NCBI RefSeq assembly: GCF_009907385.1
Contig: NZ_JAAATR010000033.1
Coordinates: 1 to 64,000, forward strand
Reading direction: 5' to 3'
DNA length: 64,000 nt
Source: Atlantibacter hermannii
GTDB lineage: Bacteria; Pseudomonadota; Gammaproteobacteria; Enterobacterales; Enterobacteriaceae
Shown here: one piece after another, positions 54,999-64,000 of the stretch
Layout of the letters: every line of letters begins with the position of its first letter
Position numbering within the stretch: position 1 is the first letter of the stretch
Translations under genes and position numbers: made by a program
The notes under the pieces: model-generated
Databases searched by the model: none
The model's input: the letters and a program-made list of their open reading frames with translations, nothing else
What the model was told of the DNA's origin: nothing

Positions 54999-56684
54999 TT
55001 GAAGAAGGTTTGGCTTAACCGTTATCCGGCCGATGTTCCGGCTGAAATCGACCCCGATCGTTATCAATCCCTGGTAGAACTGTTTGAGCAGGCCGTGACG
55101 CGTTACGCTGACCAGCCCGCGTTTATTAATATGGGCGAGGTGATGACCTTCCGTAAGCTGGAAGAGCGCAGCCGCGCGTTTGCCGCCTATCTTCAGGAAG
55201 GGCTGGGATTGCAGAAGGGCGATCGCGTCGCGTTGATGATGCCTAACCTGCTGCAATATCCGGTGGCGCTGTTCGGTATTTTGCGCGCCGGGATGATCGT
55301 GGTGAACGTGAACCCGCTGTACACCCCGCGCGAGCTTGAACATCAGTTGAACGACAGCGGCGCCAGCGCCATTGTGATCGTTTCCAACTTTGCCCATACC
55401 CTGGAAAAAGTGGTCGACCGCACCCAGGTGAAGCACGTGATCCTGACCCGTATGGGCGATCAACTCTCCACCGCTAAAGGCACAGTGGTCAACTTTGTCG
55501 TTAAATACATCAAGCGTCTGGTGCCGAAATACCATCTGCCGGATGCCATATCGTTTCGCAGCGCCCTGCACAACGGCTACCGGATGCAGTACATCAAGCC
55601 GGAAGTGACGGGCAACGATCTGGCCTTTCTGCAATATACCGGCGGCACCACCGGCGTTGCCAAGGGCGCGATGCTGACCCACCGCAATATGCTCGCCAAC
55701 CTTGAGCAGGTGAAGGCCACCTACGGGCCGCTGCTGTTCCAGGGCAAAGAGTTTGTGATCACGCCGCTGCCGCTGTATCACATCTTCGCGCTGACCATGA
55801 ACTGCCTGCTGTTTATTGAACTCGGCGGCCAGAACCTGCTGATCACCAACCCGCGCGATATTCCGGGGCTGGTGAAAGAGATGGCGAAATACCCGTTCAC
55901 CGCCATGACCGGCGTTAACACCCTGTTTAACGCATTGCTGAACAACAAAGAATTCCACCAGCTCGATTTTTCTACACTGCATCTCTCTGCGGGCGGCGGG
56001 ATGCCGGTTCAGCAGGCGGTGGCGGAGCGCTGGGAGAAACTCACCGGGCAATTTTTGTTGGAGGGCTATGGCCTGACCGAGTGTTCGCCGCTGGTGAGCG
56101 TCAACCCGCATGATATCGACTACCACAGCGGCAGCATTGGCCTGCCGGTGCCGTCTACGGAAGCGAAGCTTATCGACGACGAGGGCAACGAAGTGCCGCA
56201 CGGCGAGCCGGGCGAGCTGTGCATCCGCGGGCCGCAGGTGATGTTAGGCTACTGGCAGCGCCCGGACGCCACCGACGAAATCATCAAAGACGGCTGGCTG
56301 GCCACCGGCGATATCGCTGTGATGGACGACGAAGGTTTTCTGCGCATCGTGGATCGCAAAAAAGATATGATCCTAGTATCCGGATTTAACGTTTATCCTA
56401 ATGAAATCGAAGACGTGGTGATGCAACATACCGGCGTCAGCGAAGTGGCGGCGGTGGGCGTCCCGTCCGGTGCCAGCGGCGAAACCGTGAAGATCTTCGT
56501 GGTGAAGAAAGATGCGGCGTTGACCGAAGAGTCGCTGATCACCTTCTGCCGCCGTCATTTGACCGGTTATAAGGTGCCGAAGCTGGTAGAATTCCGCGAT
56601 GAGCTCCCGAAATCCAACGTTGGGAAGATTTTACGACGAGAACTGCGTGACGAAGCACGCAAGCCAGGCAACAATAACGCCTGA
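54999..56684 (+). CDS. fadD: Long-chain fatty-acid-CoA ligase
   Basis: FadD activates imported long-chain fatty acids with ATP and CoA at the inner membrane. The TTG at 54999 (GAGGTGATGCA upstream) gives 561 residues starting with [12 protein letters not shown], the experimentally used E. coli start; an in-frame ATG at 54966 would add 11 residues. Adenylation motifs are [14 protein letters not shown] (near 213), [12 protein letters not shown] (near 357) and the FACS signature around [26 protein letters not shown] (near 430). Confidence 0.97.
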   Translation: MKKVWLNRYPADVPAEIDPDRYQSLVELFEQAVTRYADQPAFINMGEVMTFRKLEERSRAFAAYLQEGLGLQKGDRVALMMPNLLQYPVALFGILRAGMIVVNVNPLYTPRELEHQLNDSGASAIVIVSNFAHTLEKVVDRTQVKHVILTRMGDQLSTAKGTVVNFVVKYIKRLVPKYHLPDAISFRSALHNGYRMQYIKPEVTGNDLAFLQYTGGTTGVAKGAMLTHRNMLANLEQVKATYGPLLFQGKEFVITPLPLYHIFALTMNCLLFIELGGQNLLITNPRDIPGLVKEMAKYPFTAMTGVNTLFNALLNNKEFHQLDFSTLHLSAGGGMPVQQAVAERWEKLTGQFLLEGYGLTECSPLVSVNPHDIDYHSGSIGLPVPSTEAKLIDDEGNEVPHGEPGELCIRGPQVMLGYWQRPDATDEIIKDGWLATGDIAVMDDEGFLRIVDRKKDMILVSGFNVYPNEIEDVVMQHTGVSEVAAVGVPSGASGETVKIFVVKKDAALTEESLITFCRRHLTGYKVPKLVEFRDELPKSNVGKILRRELRDEARKPGNNNA

Positions 56685-56702
56685 GCTCCGAGACAGTCGC
56701 CA

Positions 56703-56728
56703 AACGCCGGTTAACCGGCGTTTTTTTT
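56703..56728 (+). terminator. Rho-independent terminator of fadD
   Basis: A perfect palindrome AACGCCGGTTAACCGGCGTT is followed by further Ts. It lies 18 bases after the fadD stop and 24 bases before the rnd start. Confidence 0.92.
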
Positions 56729-56752
56729 GGCGCAAACCAAAGAGAAAGTAAT

Positions 56753-57874
56753 TTGAATTATCAGATGATCACCACCAACGACGCACTGGCCGCCTGCTGC
56801 GAAGCGGCGCGTCGTCATCCGGCGCTGGCGCTGGACACCGAATTCGTCCGTACCCGCACCTATTATCCTCAGCTGGGGCTTATCCAGCTGTATGACGGCG
56901 AGCAGGTTTCGCTGATTGACCCGCTGACCATCACCGAGTGGGCGCCCTTCAAAGCGCTGTTGCAGGACGTTAACGTCACCAAATTCCTCCATGCCGGGAG
57001 TGAAGATCTGGAAGTGTTCCTGAACGCATTTGGCATGATGCCGGAGCCGTTTATCGATACCCAAATCCTGGCGTCATTTTCCGGCCACGCGTTGTCCTGC
57101 GGATTCGCTGCACTGGTGGAGAGTTTCACCGGCATCGCGCTGGATAAAAGTGAATCGCGCACCGACTGGCTGGCGCGCCCGCTGACGGAACGTCAGTGCG
57201 ACTACGCGGCGGCGGATGTCTGGTATCTGTTGCCTATCGCCACCCAACTGGTGGAAAAAACGCGTGGATCCGGCTGGCTTGAAGCGGCGCTGGACGAGTG
57301 CCGCCTGATGATGGCGCGCCGCAGTGAACAGGCTAATCCGGACGAAGTCTGGCGCGATATCGGCAACGCCTGGCAGTTGCGCACCCGCCAGCTGGCGTGT
57401 TTAAAGCTGCTGGCGGCGTGGCGGCTGAAAAAAGCCCGCGAACGCGATCTGGCGTTGAACTTTGTGGTGCGCGAAGAGCATCTCTGGCAGGTGGCGCGCT
57501 ATATGCCAACTTCGCTGGGCGAGTTAGACAGTCTGGGCCTTTCGGGTAGTGAAATTCGCTTTCACGGCAAAACACTCTTGTCGTTAGTGGCCCAGGCCCA
57601 GGCTTTACCTGAATCGGAATTCCCGGAGCCGATTGCCAATCTGGTGGATATGCCCGGTTACCGTAAAGTCTTTAAAGAGATTAAAGCGCTGGTTCAGGCA
57701 ACCAGCGAAGCGAAAGGGGTGAGTGCGGAATTGCTTGCATCACGTCGGCAAATTAATCAGTTGCTAAACTGGCACTGGCAACTTAAACCCAAAACAATGC
57801 TGCCGGAATTAATTAGCGGCTGGCGTGGCGACTTATTAGCTGCGCAACTAAAAGAGCTGTTAAGCCGTTATTAA
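56753..57874 (+). CDS. rnd: Ribonuclease D
   Basis: The 373-residue DEDDy 3'-5' exoribonuclease trims tRNA precursors. The exonuclease motifs are ALDTEFVRTRTYYP (Exo I), KFLHAGSEDLEVF (Exo II) and RQCDYAAADVWYLLPI (Exo III), followed by two HRDC domains. The start is TTG at 56753 (NYQMITTND...), the rare start known to limit E. coli rnd expression. Its neighbour here is minE, unlike in E. coli K-12. A bidirectional terminator follows. Confidence 0.97.
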   Translation: MNYQMITTNDALAACCEAARRHPALALDTEFVRTRTYYPQLGLIQLYDGEQVSLIDPLTITEWAPFKALLQDVNVTKFLHAGSEDLEVFLNAFGMMPEPFIDTQILASFSGHALSCGFAALVESFTGIALDKSESRTDWLARPLTERQCDYAAADVWYLLPIATQLVEKTRGSGWLEAALDECRLMMARRSEQANPDEVWRDIGNAWQLRTRQLACLKLLAAWRLKKARERDLALNFVVREEHLWQVARYMPTSLGELDSLGLSGSEIRFHGKTLLSLVAQAQALPESEFPEPIANLVDMPGYRKVFKEIKALVQATSEAKGVSAELLASRRQINQLLNWHWQLKPKTMLPELISGWRGDLLAAQLKELLSRY

Positions 57875-57875
57875 T

Positions 57876-57907
57876 AAAAACCCCTGTGAATATTCACAGG
57901 GGTTTTT
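57876..57907. terminator. Bidirectional terminator after rnd
   Basis: A perfect palindrome of 16-base arms (AAAAACCCCTGTGAAT with ATTCACAGGGGTTTTT) works in both directions between rnd and the convergent minE. Confidence 0.92.
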
Positions 57908-57977
57908 ATATTGGTCTGGCAACGGAAAAATAACAGCATTGAGCAAATTCCAAAAGGAATCAGAGTGCTCTTAAAGG

Positions 57978-58244
57978 TTATTTCGTTTCTTCCGCTTCCG
58001 GTAGCGTTACGTTAAGTTCCAGCACCGAAATATCATCACCTTTTTGATCCAGTTGGACGGTGACCATTTCCGGATCGATCTGCACATATTTGCAAATCAC
58101 TTCCAGAATATCACGCTTCAACTGCGGCAAATAATGCGGTTCTGAATCACTGCGGCGGCGCTCCGCGACAATGATCTGCAAACGTTCTTTCGCGATACTG
58201 GCGGTATTCTTTTTACGCGAAAGAAAAAAGTCGAGTAATGCCAT
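57978..58244 (-). CDS. minE: Cell division topological specificity factor MinE
   Basis: The 88-residue protein has the N-terminal membrane-targeting and MinD-contacting segment ([30 protein letters not shown]) and the C-terminal dimerisation domain. It stimulates the MinD ATPase and drives pole-to-pole oscillation of MinCD. Length equals E. coli MinE. It lies three bases after minD in the minCDE operon. Confidence 0.98.
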   Translation of the reverse strand: MALLDFFLSRKKNTASIAKERLQIIVAERRRSDSEPHYLPQLKRDILEVICKYVQIDPEMVTVQLDQKGDDISVLELNVTLPEAEETK

Positions 58245-58247
58245 AAA

Positions 58248-59060
58248 TCATCCTCCGAACAGGCGTTTGAGGAAACCTTTCTTCTCTTCTTCAATGAAGC
58301 GGAAAGGACGTTCTTCTCCAAGCAGACGCTCAATGGTGTCGGCATACGCTTTACCGGCGTCGGAATCCTGATCGAGGATCACCGGTTCGCCCTGGTTCGA
58401 TGCGCGTAACACTGACTGATCTTCCGGGATCACGCCTACCAGCGGGATGCGCAGGATTTCTAACACATCTTCCATGCTCAGCATGTCGCCGCGGCTGACG
58501 CGGCCTGGGTTGTAACGGGTGAGCAGCAGGTGCTCTTTAATCGGCGCTTCGCCGTTTTCGGCGCGGCGGGATTTGGAGGCCAGAATACCCAGAATGCGGT
58601 CAGAGTCGCGCACCGAGGAGACTTCCGGGTTAGTGGTGATCACCGCTTCATCGGCGAAATAGAGCGCCATCAGCGCGCCGCTTTCGATGCCTGCCGGCGA
58701 GTCGCAAACCACAAACTCGAAGTCCATGCTCTTGAGCTCATCAAGGATTTTACCTACGCCGTCGCGGGTCAGCGCATCTTTATCGCGGGTCTGCGAGGCG
58801 GGGAGAATATAGAGATTCTCGGTGCGCTTATCTTTGATAAGCGCCTGATTCAGCGTGGCATCGCCCTGAATGACGTTAACAAAATCATAGACGACACGAC
58901 GTTCACACCCCATGATCAGGTCCAGATTACGCAGGCCGATATCGAAATCGATAACAACGGTTTTTCTTCCCTTCTGGGCCAAACCCGTAGCGATGGCCGC
59001 GCTGGAGGTGGTCTTCCCAACGCCCCCTTTACCCGAAGTAACAACAATAATGCGTGCCAT
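58248..59060 (-). CDS. minD: Septum site-determining ATPase MinD
   Basis: The 270-residue ParA-type ATPase has the deviant Walker A GKGGVGKTTSSAA (residues 10-22), the switch DSPAGIESGA near 120 and the C-terminal amphipathic membrane-targeting helix KKGFLKRLFGG. It recruits MinC to the membrane at cell poles. Length equals E. coli MinD. It lies 24 bases after minC. Confidence 0.99.
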   Translation of the reverse strand: MARIIVVTSGKGGVGKTTSSAAIATGLAQKGRKTVVIDFDIGLRNLDLIMGCERRVVYDFVNVIQGDATLNQALIKDKRTENLYILPASQTRDKDALTRDGVGKILDELKSMDFEFVVCDSPAGIESGALMALYFADEAVITTNPEVSSVRDSDRILGILASKSRRAENGEAPIKEHLLLTRYNPGRVSRGDMLSMEDVLEILRIPLVGVIPEDQSVLRASNQGEPVILDQDSDAGKAYADTIERLLGEERPFRFIEEEKKGFLKRLFGG

Positions 59061-59084
59061 AAAGGAATTCCTTGTTAAAAGGGC

Positions 59085-59777
59085 TTAATTTAATGGTTGA
59101 ATGGTCAAGTCGTTTTCCGCGAGTTGCAGACGTGCCGCCTTGCCAGAATAAGTGGCTGGGATTTGATCGCTCAGCCAGTAAACCCCCGCAATGGAGACCA
59201 ACTCCGCCGCAAGGCTGGTGCAAAATATTTGCGCATCCCGATCGCCGCTGGCGCCGGCCAGCGCCCGTCCGCGCATCATGCCGTAGACATGGATATTGCC
59301 ATCAGCGATAAGTTCCGCGCCAGCGCTCACGTGGTTAGTGACTATCAAATCACAATTTGGCGCATAAACGCGCTGCCCTGAACGTACCGGCAGATCGATT
59401 AAGCGTGTTTTTGTGATGGGTGTCGCAACAGGTTCGGGAGCGGGGGGAGAAACGGGACGTGCGGGTTTGTCTTTGCCTTCGGTCAACAGCGCGATGCCGG
59501 CCCGGCTGATTTCAGCTTTAAGCGCGTCATCTTTGCAGCCGCTAATGCCGACCAGATGAAGGCCGCTCGCCAGCACGACATCATGTAATGCCTGCCAGTT
59601 AAGGTTGCCTTCCAGATTTGAAATATTGACCACCACGGGCGCGTTTTTTAAAAAGGCCGGTGCCTGAGCAATTTTATCTTCCAGTGCTTTGCGAATCACC
59701 TCAGGGTGCGCATCATGCAAATGAACCACTGATAACGTGAAACTACTGCCTTTAAGCTCGATGGGCGTGTTTGACAT
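59085..59777 (-). CDS. minC: Septum site-determining protein MinC
   Basis: The 230-residue FtsZ inhibitor has an N-terminal domain ([35 protein letters not shown]), a proline-rich linker (about 105-125) and a C-terminal beta-helix that binds MinD ([49 protein letters not shown]). The start at 59777 matches E. coli MinC (231 residues); 21 upstream open codons lack homology. First gene of minCDE, divergent from ycgL. Confidence 0.98.
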   Translation of the reverse strand: MSNTPIELKGSSFTLSVVHLHDAHPEVIRKALEDKIAQAPAFLKNAPVVVNISNLEGNLNWQALHDVVLASGLHLVGISGCKDDALKAEISRAGIALLTEGKDKPARPVSPPAPEPVATPITKTRLIDLPVRSGQRVYAPNCDLIVTNHVSAGAELIADGNIHVYGMMRGRALAGASGDRDAQIFCTSLAAELVSIAGVYWLSDQIPATYSGKAARLQLAENDLTIQPLN

Positions 59778-59903
59778 CCTGGCCTTACTCAATTCAGTTA
59801 TAATCCCCACAACGGTGGGATGATATTCCGAAACCCTCAAGGCATGTTATAGTCCCGGCTATATTCAGGCAAGTCACCACCCGGCGAAATCAGAGTAAAA
59901 ACT

Positions 59904-60179
59904 ATGTTTTGTGCAATTTATCGAAGTGCCAAACGCGATCAAACTTATCTTTATGTAGAAAAAAAGGACGATTTTTCACGTGTACCGGAAGATTTGATGC
60001 AAAGTTTCGGTCAACCCGTGCTGGCGATGTTATTTCCCCTCGACGGAAGAAAGAAATTAGCCTTTGCCGATCTGGAAAAAGTTAAAAAGGCATTAACGGA
60101 GCAGGGCTTTTATTTACAAATTCCGCCGCCGCCGGAGGATTTGTTAAAACAGCACCGCGAAATGCAAAGCAAAAAATAA
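59904..60179 (+). CDS. ycgL: YcgL-domain protein
   Basis: The 91-residue protein [36 protein letters not shown]... matches the YcgL domain of E. coli (UPF0745). It is divergent from minC across 126 bases. The ribosome site is weak (AGAGTAAAAACT before ATG). Function unknown. Confidence 0.93.
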   Translation: MFCAIYRSAKRDQTYLYVEKKDDFSRVPEDLMQSFGQPVLAMLFPLDGRKKLAFADLEKVKKALTEQGFYLQIPPPPEDLLKQHREMQSKK

Positions 60180-60254
60180 GTCTCGCAACACGCGGTGAGG
60201 AATTCCTGGCTACATTAAGCACGATAACCTGTGATCAATGAGCCGGGAAATCCT

Positions 60255-61328
60255 ATGAAATCTGCTGCCAGTGCGTTAACGCTTTTTAGTTGTCTTTGCG
60301 CGGGTTATCTTCACGCCACCCCGCAGTTGCCTGACCCCACCCCTGCGACCTCGTCGCCCGCCGCAGCCGTTCAGCAGGCGCCCGAAACGGCCCAGCCCGA
60401 TGGCTTTCCAGAATTTGTCGAGAAGCTCAAGCGCGAAGCGCGCCAGCAGGGCATTCGCGAATCCACGGTTAACCAGGCGTTCGCCAGGATCCATTTCGTT
60501 GAGCATGTAGTGAAATCCGATCAAAACCAGCCCGAGCAAAAAGTATTGCTGGATGACTACCTTAATCGCGTGATCACGCCTGAAAAAGTCGCCGAAGCGC
60601 GTACCCAGCTGCGCACCCATCAGCAGATCCTGCGGCGCACCGAGCAGCGTTACGGCGTTCAGCCGCAGTACCTGGTCGCGCTCTGGGCGCTGGAAAGCCG
60701 GTTCGGCAAAGTGCAGGGTGATGAAGACATCTTCTCCGCCCTGGCGAGCCTGGCTTTTGAAGGGCGTCGCGAGGCTTTCTTCACTAAGGAACTGATCGCG
60801 GCATTGAAGATGGTGGATGAAGGGCATATCGAAGCCAGCCAGATGAAAGGCTCCTGGGCGGGCGCAATGGGGCAAAACCAGTTTATGCCCAGCTCTTATC
60901 TACGCTACGGCGCTGACGGCGACGGCGACGACAAAATGGATATCTGGAACAACGTTAACGATGTGTTCGCCTCCAGCGCCAATTATCTGGCGAGCGAAGG
61001 CTGGAAGCGCGGCGAGGAGTGGGGCCAGCAAGTCACGCTGCCTGCTGATTTCGATACCGCGCTGGCCGGGACCAAAACGGCACAGCGTAAAACCGTTGCC
61101 CAGTGGCAGGCGCTAGGCGTGGCCTTTCAACAAAACGGTCTCCAGCCGGATGGGCAGCAAAATGCCTGGATCGTCATTCCGGATGATGGTCAGAACCGGG
61201 GATTTATTGCGCTGCAAAATTTCCGTACGCTGATGACATGGAATCGTTCTTACTATTTTGCTATCAGTATTGGCATGATGGCCGACGCAATCATGCGCAA
61301 CGACGATAACGCACCGGCCAAAAAATAA
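60255..61328 (+). CDS. Lytic murein transglycosylase, MltB/SltB family
   Basis: The 357-residue protein has an N-terminal export signal (MKSAASALTLFSCLCAGYLHA) and the MltB-type catalytic domain: ALWALESRFGKVQGDEDIFSALASLAFEGRR with catalytic Glu147, then GSWAGAMGQNQFMPSSYLRYGADGDGD and a C-terminal FITLQ-like NFRTLMTWNRS region. It would cleave peptidoglycan to 1,6-anhydromuropeptides in the periplasm. LFSC at 10-13 is a weak lipobox. ATG 60255 has GGGAA upstream. K-12 has no gene between ycgL and ycgM, so this is a lineage difference. Confidence 0.9.
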   Translation: MKSAASALTLFSCLCAGYLHATPQLPDPTPATSSPAAAVQQAPETAQPDGFPEFVEKLKREARQQGIRESTVNQAFARIHFVEHVVKSDQNQPEQKVLLDDYLNRVITPEKVAEARTQLRTHQQILRRTEQRYGVQPQYLVALWALESRFGKVQGDEDIFSALASLAFEGRREAFFTKELIAALKMVDEGHIEASQMKGSWAGAMGQNQFMPSSYLRYGADGDGDDKMDIWNNVNDVFASSANYLASEGWKRGEEWGQQVTLPADFDTALAGTKTAQRKTVAQWQALGVAFQQNGLQPDGQQNAWIVIPDDGQNRGFIALQNFRTLMTWNRSYYFAISIGMMADAIMRNDDNAPAKK

Positions 61329-61356
61329 TCATACCGTACAACGCAGAGGGAACATC

Positions 61357-62016
61357 ATGTATCAACACCATAACTGGCAAGGGGCGCTGCTGGATTTTCC
61401 GGTGAATAAAGTGGTTTGCGTAGGCAGCAATTACAGCAAACACATTCAGGAGATGGGCAGCACGCCGCCTGATGAGCCGGTACTGTTTATCAAACCGGAA
61501 ACCGCGCTGTGCGATATTCGCCAGCCGCTGGTGCTGCCTCAGGGGCTGGGATCGGTGCACCATGAAGTGGAACTTGCGGTGCTGATTGGCTCGACGCTGC
61601 GGCAGGCGACCGAAGACCACGTCAATCAGGCCATCGCCGGGTATGGCGTCGCGCTGGATCTGACGCTGCGCGACGTGCAGTCGAAAATGAAGAAGGGCGG
61701 TCACCCGTGGGAAAAAGCCAAAGGGTTTGATAATGCCTGCCCGATCTCCGGTTTTATTCCGGCAACGGAATTTGGCAGCGATCCGCAGAATGTCACGCTG
61801 GGCCTGAAGGTCAACGGCGAAATGCGTCAGAACGGCAATACCAAAGACATGATCCATAAAATCATTCCCTTGATTGCCTATATGAGCCGCTACTTTACCC
61901 TGCGCGCCGGGGACATCGTGCTGACCGGCACGCCGGAAGGCGTCGGGCCGCTGGTAAGCGGCGACGAACTGGAAATTACCTTTAACGATCGCACCCTGAC
62001 GACACGCGTCCTGTAA
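61357..62016 (+). CDS. ycgM: FAH-family protein YcgM
   Basis: The 219-residue protein of the fumarylacetoacetate hydrolase family has the metal-binding SVHHEVELAVLIG (near 68) and the segment RDVQSKMKKGGHPWEKAKGFD. E. coli YcgM has 219 residues; family members act as acylpyruvate hydrolases or oxaloacetate decarboxylases. GAGGGAACATC precedes the ATG. It lies 28 bases after the transglycosylase. Native substrate not determined. Confidence 0.94.
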   Translation: MYQHHNWQGALLDFPVNKVVCVGSNYSKHIQEMGSTPPDEPVLFIKPETALCDIRQPLVLPQGLGSVHHEVELAVLIGSTLRQATEDHVNQAIAGYGVALDLTLRDVQSKMKKGGHPWEKAKGFDNACPISGFIPATEFGSDPQNVTLGLKVNGEMRQNGNTKDMIHKIIPLIAYMSRYFTLRAGDIVLTGTPEGVGPLVSGDELEITFNDRTLTTRVL

Positions 62017-62107
62017 CCGCTGAGCCGCCTCGTCCGGGGCGGCAACACTTGCATCCGGGGGCGATAGTGTTTATAAGGTGCGCTGACTTTTAGCGGCGGA
62101 CCCTGGC

Positions 62108-62554
62108 ATGAGCGATAGACCTTTCTGGCAACAAAAAACTCTCGATGAAATGAGCGATGCGGAGTGGGAATCCCTGTGCGATGGCTGCGGCCAGTGCTGC
62201 CTGCACAAGCTGATGGACGAAGACACCGACGAAATCTACTTCACCAACGTCGCCTGCAAGCAGCTTAATATCAAAACCTGCCAGTGCCGCAACTACGAAC
62301 GCCGCTTCGAGTATGAGCCGGACTGCATCAAGTTGACCCGCGAAAACCTGCCAACCTTCGAGTGGCTGCCGCCGAGCTGCGCCTACCGTCTGCTGGCGGA
62401 AGGGAAAGACTTGCCGGTCTGGCATCCGCTGCGTACCGGTTCCAAAGCGGCGATGCACGCCGAGCGGATTTCCGTGCGTAATATCGCGGTGAAAGAATCC
62501 ACGGTGCGCGACTGGCAGGATCACATCCTCAACAAACCCGACTGGGCGCAGTAA
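62108..62554 (+). CDS. ycgN: YcgN, UPF0260 cysteine-cluster protein
   Basis: The 148-residue protein has a CxxCxxCC-type cluster ([11 protein letters not shown] near residue 26) and further cysteines ([17 protein letters not shown]), pointing to a bound zinc or iron-sulfur group. E. coli YcgN is five residues longer at the N-terminus. The ATG follows GGCGGACCCTGGC, a poor ribosome site. Function unknown. Confidence 0.94.
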   Translation: MSDRPFWQQKTLDEMSDAEWESLCDGCGQCCLHKLMDEDTDEIYFTNVACKQLNIKTCQCRNYERRFEYEPDCIKLTRENLPTFEWLPPSCAYRLLAEGKDLPVWHPLRTGSKAAMHAERISVRNIAVKESTVRDWQDHILNKPDWAQ

Positions 62555-62698
62555 TCCCGACGCGACGTCAGATTGTGCTAACCAGCCGGACCCTGCTCAC
62601 AAAATCGCCATCCGCTTTCCCCGGTCTCAGTAAAAAGTCGTAGAGTGAACGTGTCGCTGCAAAGGCGACACCGTCATCCACTTTACAGAGGAAGGCCT

Positions 62699-62935
62699 AT
62701 GTTCCCAGAGTACCGTGATTTAATTCCCCGCCTCAAAGCTGAACATCCGCGTTTCGAATCGCTCGTCGAGAAGCATAATGCCCTGGACCAGGAAATAAGC
62801 CGCCGTGAAGGCGCAAATGGCAGGGGTTATTGCGAGGAGGTCGCCCGGCTCAAAAAAGAGAAACTGCACCTGAAAGACCAGATCTTCAGGATCCTCCAAC
62901 AACAGAGCCAGCAGGCTTCGGAACCGTCACACTAA
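62699..62935 (+). CDS. YdcH-family (DUF465) small protein
   Basis: The 78-residue protein MFPEYRDLIPRLKAEHPRFESLVEKHNALDQEI... is highly charged, helical and matches the YdcH family (E. coli YdcH, about 74 residues). The start at 62699 has AGAGGAAGG upstream. A GTGTCGC/GCGACAC stem-loop lies 28 bases before it. E. coli ydcH lies elsewhere, so this may be a paralogue or a moved gene. Function unknown. Confidence 0.85.
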   Translation: MFPEYRDLIPRLKAEHPRFESLVEKHNALDQEISRREGANGRGYCEEVARLKKEKLHLKDQIFRILQQQSQQASEPSH

Positions 62936-62953
62936 ATGTCGGGAACGACATAC

Positions 62954-62979
62954 AACCGCCTCTTAGCAGGCGGTTTTTT
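62954..62979 (+). terminator. Rho-independent terminator of the YdcH-like gene
   Basis: AACCGCCT and AGGCGGTT form an eight-base-pair stem with a six-base loop followed by Ts, 18 bases after the stop codon. Confidence 0.9.
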
Positions 62980-63095
62980 GTTGAATATAACCGGAAATTT
63001 AGTGGTAGAAATGCTGCGGTTTGGTTAATAAACTTGATGTCAGAGAAAAATCCGCGCATAGTGCCGCCCGTTTATTCAACGGATCGCTATTTTCT

Positions 63096-63269
63096 ATGAC
63101 GCTGTATCAAAAAATGTGGGTGTTTTACATCGTGATGGCGAGCCTCGCCGCCGTGGTGACGTTCTTTATTGCCAAAGATCGGGTGCGGATTAAATTACTG
63201 AGCGCGGCGTTAATCGGCGCGACCTGGCCGATGAGCTTCCCCGTTGCGCTGCTGTTTGCGCTGTTCTGA
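63096..63269 (+). CDS. ortT: OrtT/GhoT-family membrane toxin
   Basis: The 57-residue protein MTLYQKMWVFYIVMASLAAVVTFF... ending LLSAALIGATWPMSFPVALLFALF has two membrane helices and the WPMS-PVALLF-LF ending of GhoT and OrtT, both 57 residues in E. coli. These toxins damage the membrane potential; OrtT is an orphan without an antitoxin and is linked to stringent-response stress. No GhoS-like antitoxin gene is visible upstream. The start at 63096 lacks a clear ribosome site, implying low translation. OrtT or GhoT orthology cannot be separated with certainty. Confidence 0.8.
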   Translation: MTLYQKMWVFYIVMASLAAVVTFFIAKDRVRIKLLSAALIGATWPMSFPVALLFALF

Positions 63270-63277
63270 TCGCCGGG

Positions 63278-63310
63278 CAAAAAAAAGCCCCGAAGCTTTG
63301 CTTCAGGGCC
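63278..63310 (-). terminator. Rho-independent terminator of dsbB
   Basis: On the minus strand GCCCTGAAGC and GCTTCGGGGC form a stem with one mismatch around AAA, followed by eight Ts, 15 bases after the dsbB stop. Confidence 0.85.
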
Positions 63311-63325
63311 TGTGAAATTCCTTTG

Positions 63326-63859
63326 TTAGTAACGGCCGAACAGATCGCGTTTGCGCGGTTTAAACGGCTGAGCGATCAGCACCAGCAGTGCGACAACCAG
63401 ATAAGCCGCGAAAATTCCCAGCAGCCACTGCGGCATCTCCAGCGACAAAAATTCCCACTGACGTACCGAGCAATCGCCACTGGCGACGAAAACCTGCGGC
63501 AGCCATTTATCCAGCGGCAGCCAGCCCGGGAAACGCGCGGCGAAGTCGCAGGTGACGAACGGTGAGGGGTGCAGTTGCATCATGGTGTGTTCATAGGCCA
63601 GCGCCACGCCTTGCCACGCGCTGTAAATCCATACGCCAATCGCCACAAAACGCAGCGGCGTCCTGGGAGCGATGGCGCCAAGAATACCCGCGCCCATAAT
63701 GCCGAATAACGCGCAGCGCTCGTAAATACATAATACGCACGGCTGCAGTTTCATCACATGCTGAAACCACAGCGCAACCAGCTCGAGGGCAAACGCCGTC
63801 ATCGCCATCAGAAGCCATGCGCCGCGACCGTGGGAGCACTGGTTTAAATATCGCAACAT
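63326..63859 (-). CDS. dsbB: Disulfide bond formation protein DsbB
   Basis: The 177-residue inner-membrane protein reoxidises DsbA and passes electrons to quinones. It has four membrane helices; the first redox pair is Cys41/Cys44 ([11 protein letters not shown]) and the second lies in [10 protein letters not shown] and [11 protein letters not shown] (near 104 and 130), as in E. coli DsbB (176 residues). The start at [15 protein letters not shown] (63859) matches E. coli; the 19 codons upstream do not. Nothing coding was seen between 63860 and 64000. Confidence 0.97.
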   Translation of the reverse strand: MLRYLNQCSHGRGAWLLMAMTAFALELVALWFQHVMKLQPCVLCIYERCALFGIMGAGILGAIAPRTPLRFVAIGVWIYSAWQGVALAYEHTMMQLHPSPFVTCDFAARFPGWLPLDKWLPQVFVASGDCSVRQWEFLSLEMPQWLLGIFAAYLVVALLVLIAQPFKPRKRDLFGRY

Positions 63860-64000
63860 AATCAAATTCCCTGCTGTATGCGTCGAGAGGGCAGTGTAAA
63901 CGAATTCGCCTGGCACGCCACTAAGGACAACAAAAATAACAAATTAATCGGATATTCATCATTCAACGCGCCTGTGAAGACGGCGGTTTATTAGTTATTC

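Noticed and set aside
54930..56201. A 423-codon open frame antisense to fadD
   Set aside because: It is rich in His, Arg and Gln with no recognisable domain and mirrors the codon bias of fadD, a usual artefact in GC-rich coding sequence.
1..64000. CRISPR arrays, insertion sequences, prophage or tRNA genes
   Set aside because: No regularly spaced repeats, transposase-like proteins, integrases or cloverleaf sequences were seen.

Overview
The window is chromosomal DNA of a member of the Enterobacteriaceae. Nearly every gene matches the Escherichia coli K-12 homologue closely in sequence and length, and local order follows the pykA-zwf-edd-eda-purT to manXYZ-sdaA-pabB-fadD stretch of enteric chromosomes. 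Two points argue against E. coli itself: rnd sits next to minE (these loci are far apart in K-12), and several lineage-specific genes are inserted. A genus such as Enterobacter, Kosakonia or a relative would fit, but the sequence alone does not settle it. I see no tRNA, rRNA, insertion sequence, prophage or CRISPR array.

Positions 1-5500 are the most accessory part: the end of a transketolase paralogue and a YcdX-like PHP phosphatase converge on a four-gene PTS operon (HPr/EI/EIIA fusion, EIIC, AraC-type regulator, EIIB). The fusion lacks the PEP-binding half of enzyme I. Positions 5500-12600 hold pykA, hexR, zwf, edd and eda, which is glucose-6-phosphate oxidation, the Entner-Doudoroff pathway and pyruvate kinase, with readable HexR, GntR and KdgR-like sites.

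Positions 12600-24700 hold purT, yebG (LexA box), yebF, yebE, ptrB, exoX, a nitrilase-like yobB with altered catalytic residues, holE, the copC/copD-like pair yobA-yebZ with yebY, the sRNA pair sdsR/ryeA, a candidate unassigned short transcript, pphA, yebW, yebV and rsmF. Positions 24700-36450 carry envelope and stress functions: letAB, msrC, proQ, prc, htpX, yebQ, kdgR, yobH, mgrB and yebO.

Positions 36450-48800 hold an inserted metallo-beta-lactamase-fold gene, yobF (carrying an in-frame TGA), cspC, rlmA, mntP with its manganese riboswitch and MntR/Fur sites, yobD, manXYZ, yoaE preceded by an overlapping upstream ORF, pdeD and sdaA. Positions 48800-64000 hold nudL-pabB, yoaH, yoaB, yoaA, tsaB, yeaY, fadD, rnd, minCDE, ycgL, an inserted lytic transglycosylase, ycgM, ycgN, a YdcH-like gene, an OrtT/GhoT-type membrane toxin and dsbB.

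The clearest functional theme is sugar-acid and central carbon control: HexR, GntR and KdgR sites, kdgR itself, zwf/edd/eda/pykA, and two PTS systems lie in one window. No large unknown system is evident. The best leads are local: the EI-truncated PTS fusion, the yobF TGA, the proQ leader palindromes, the yoaE upstream ORF and the short transcript before pphA.
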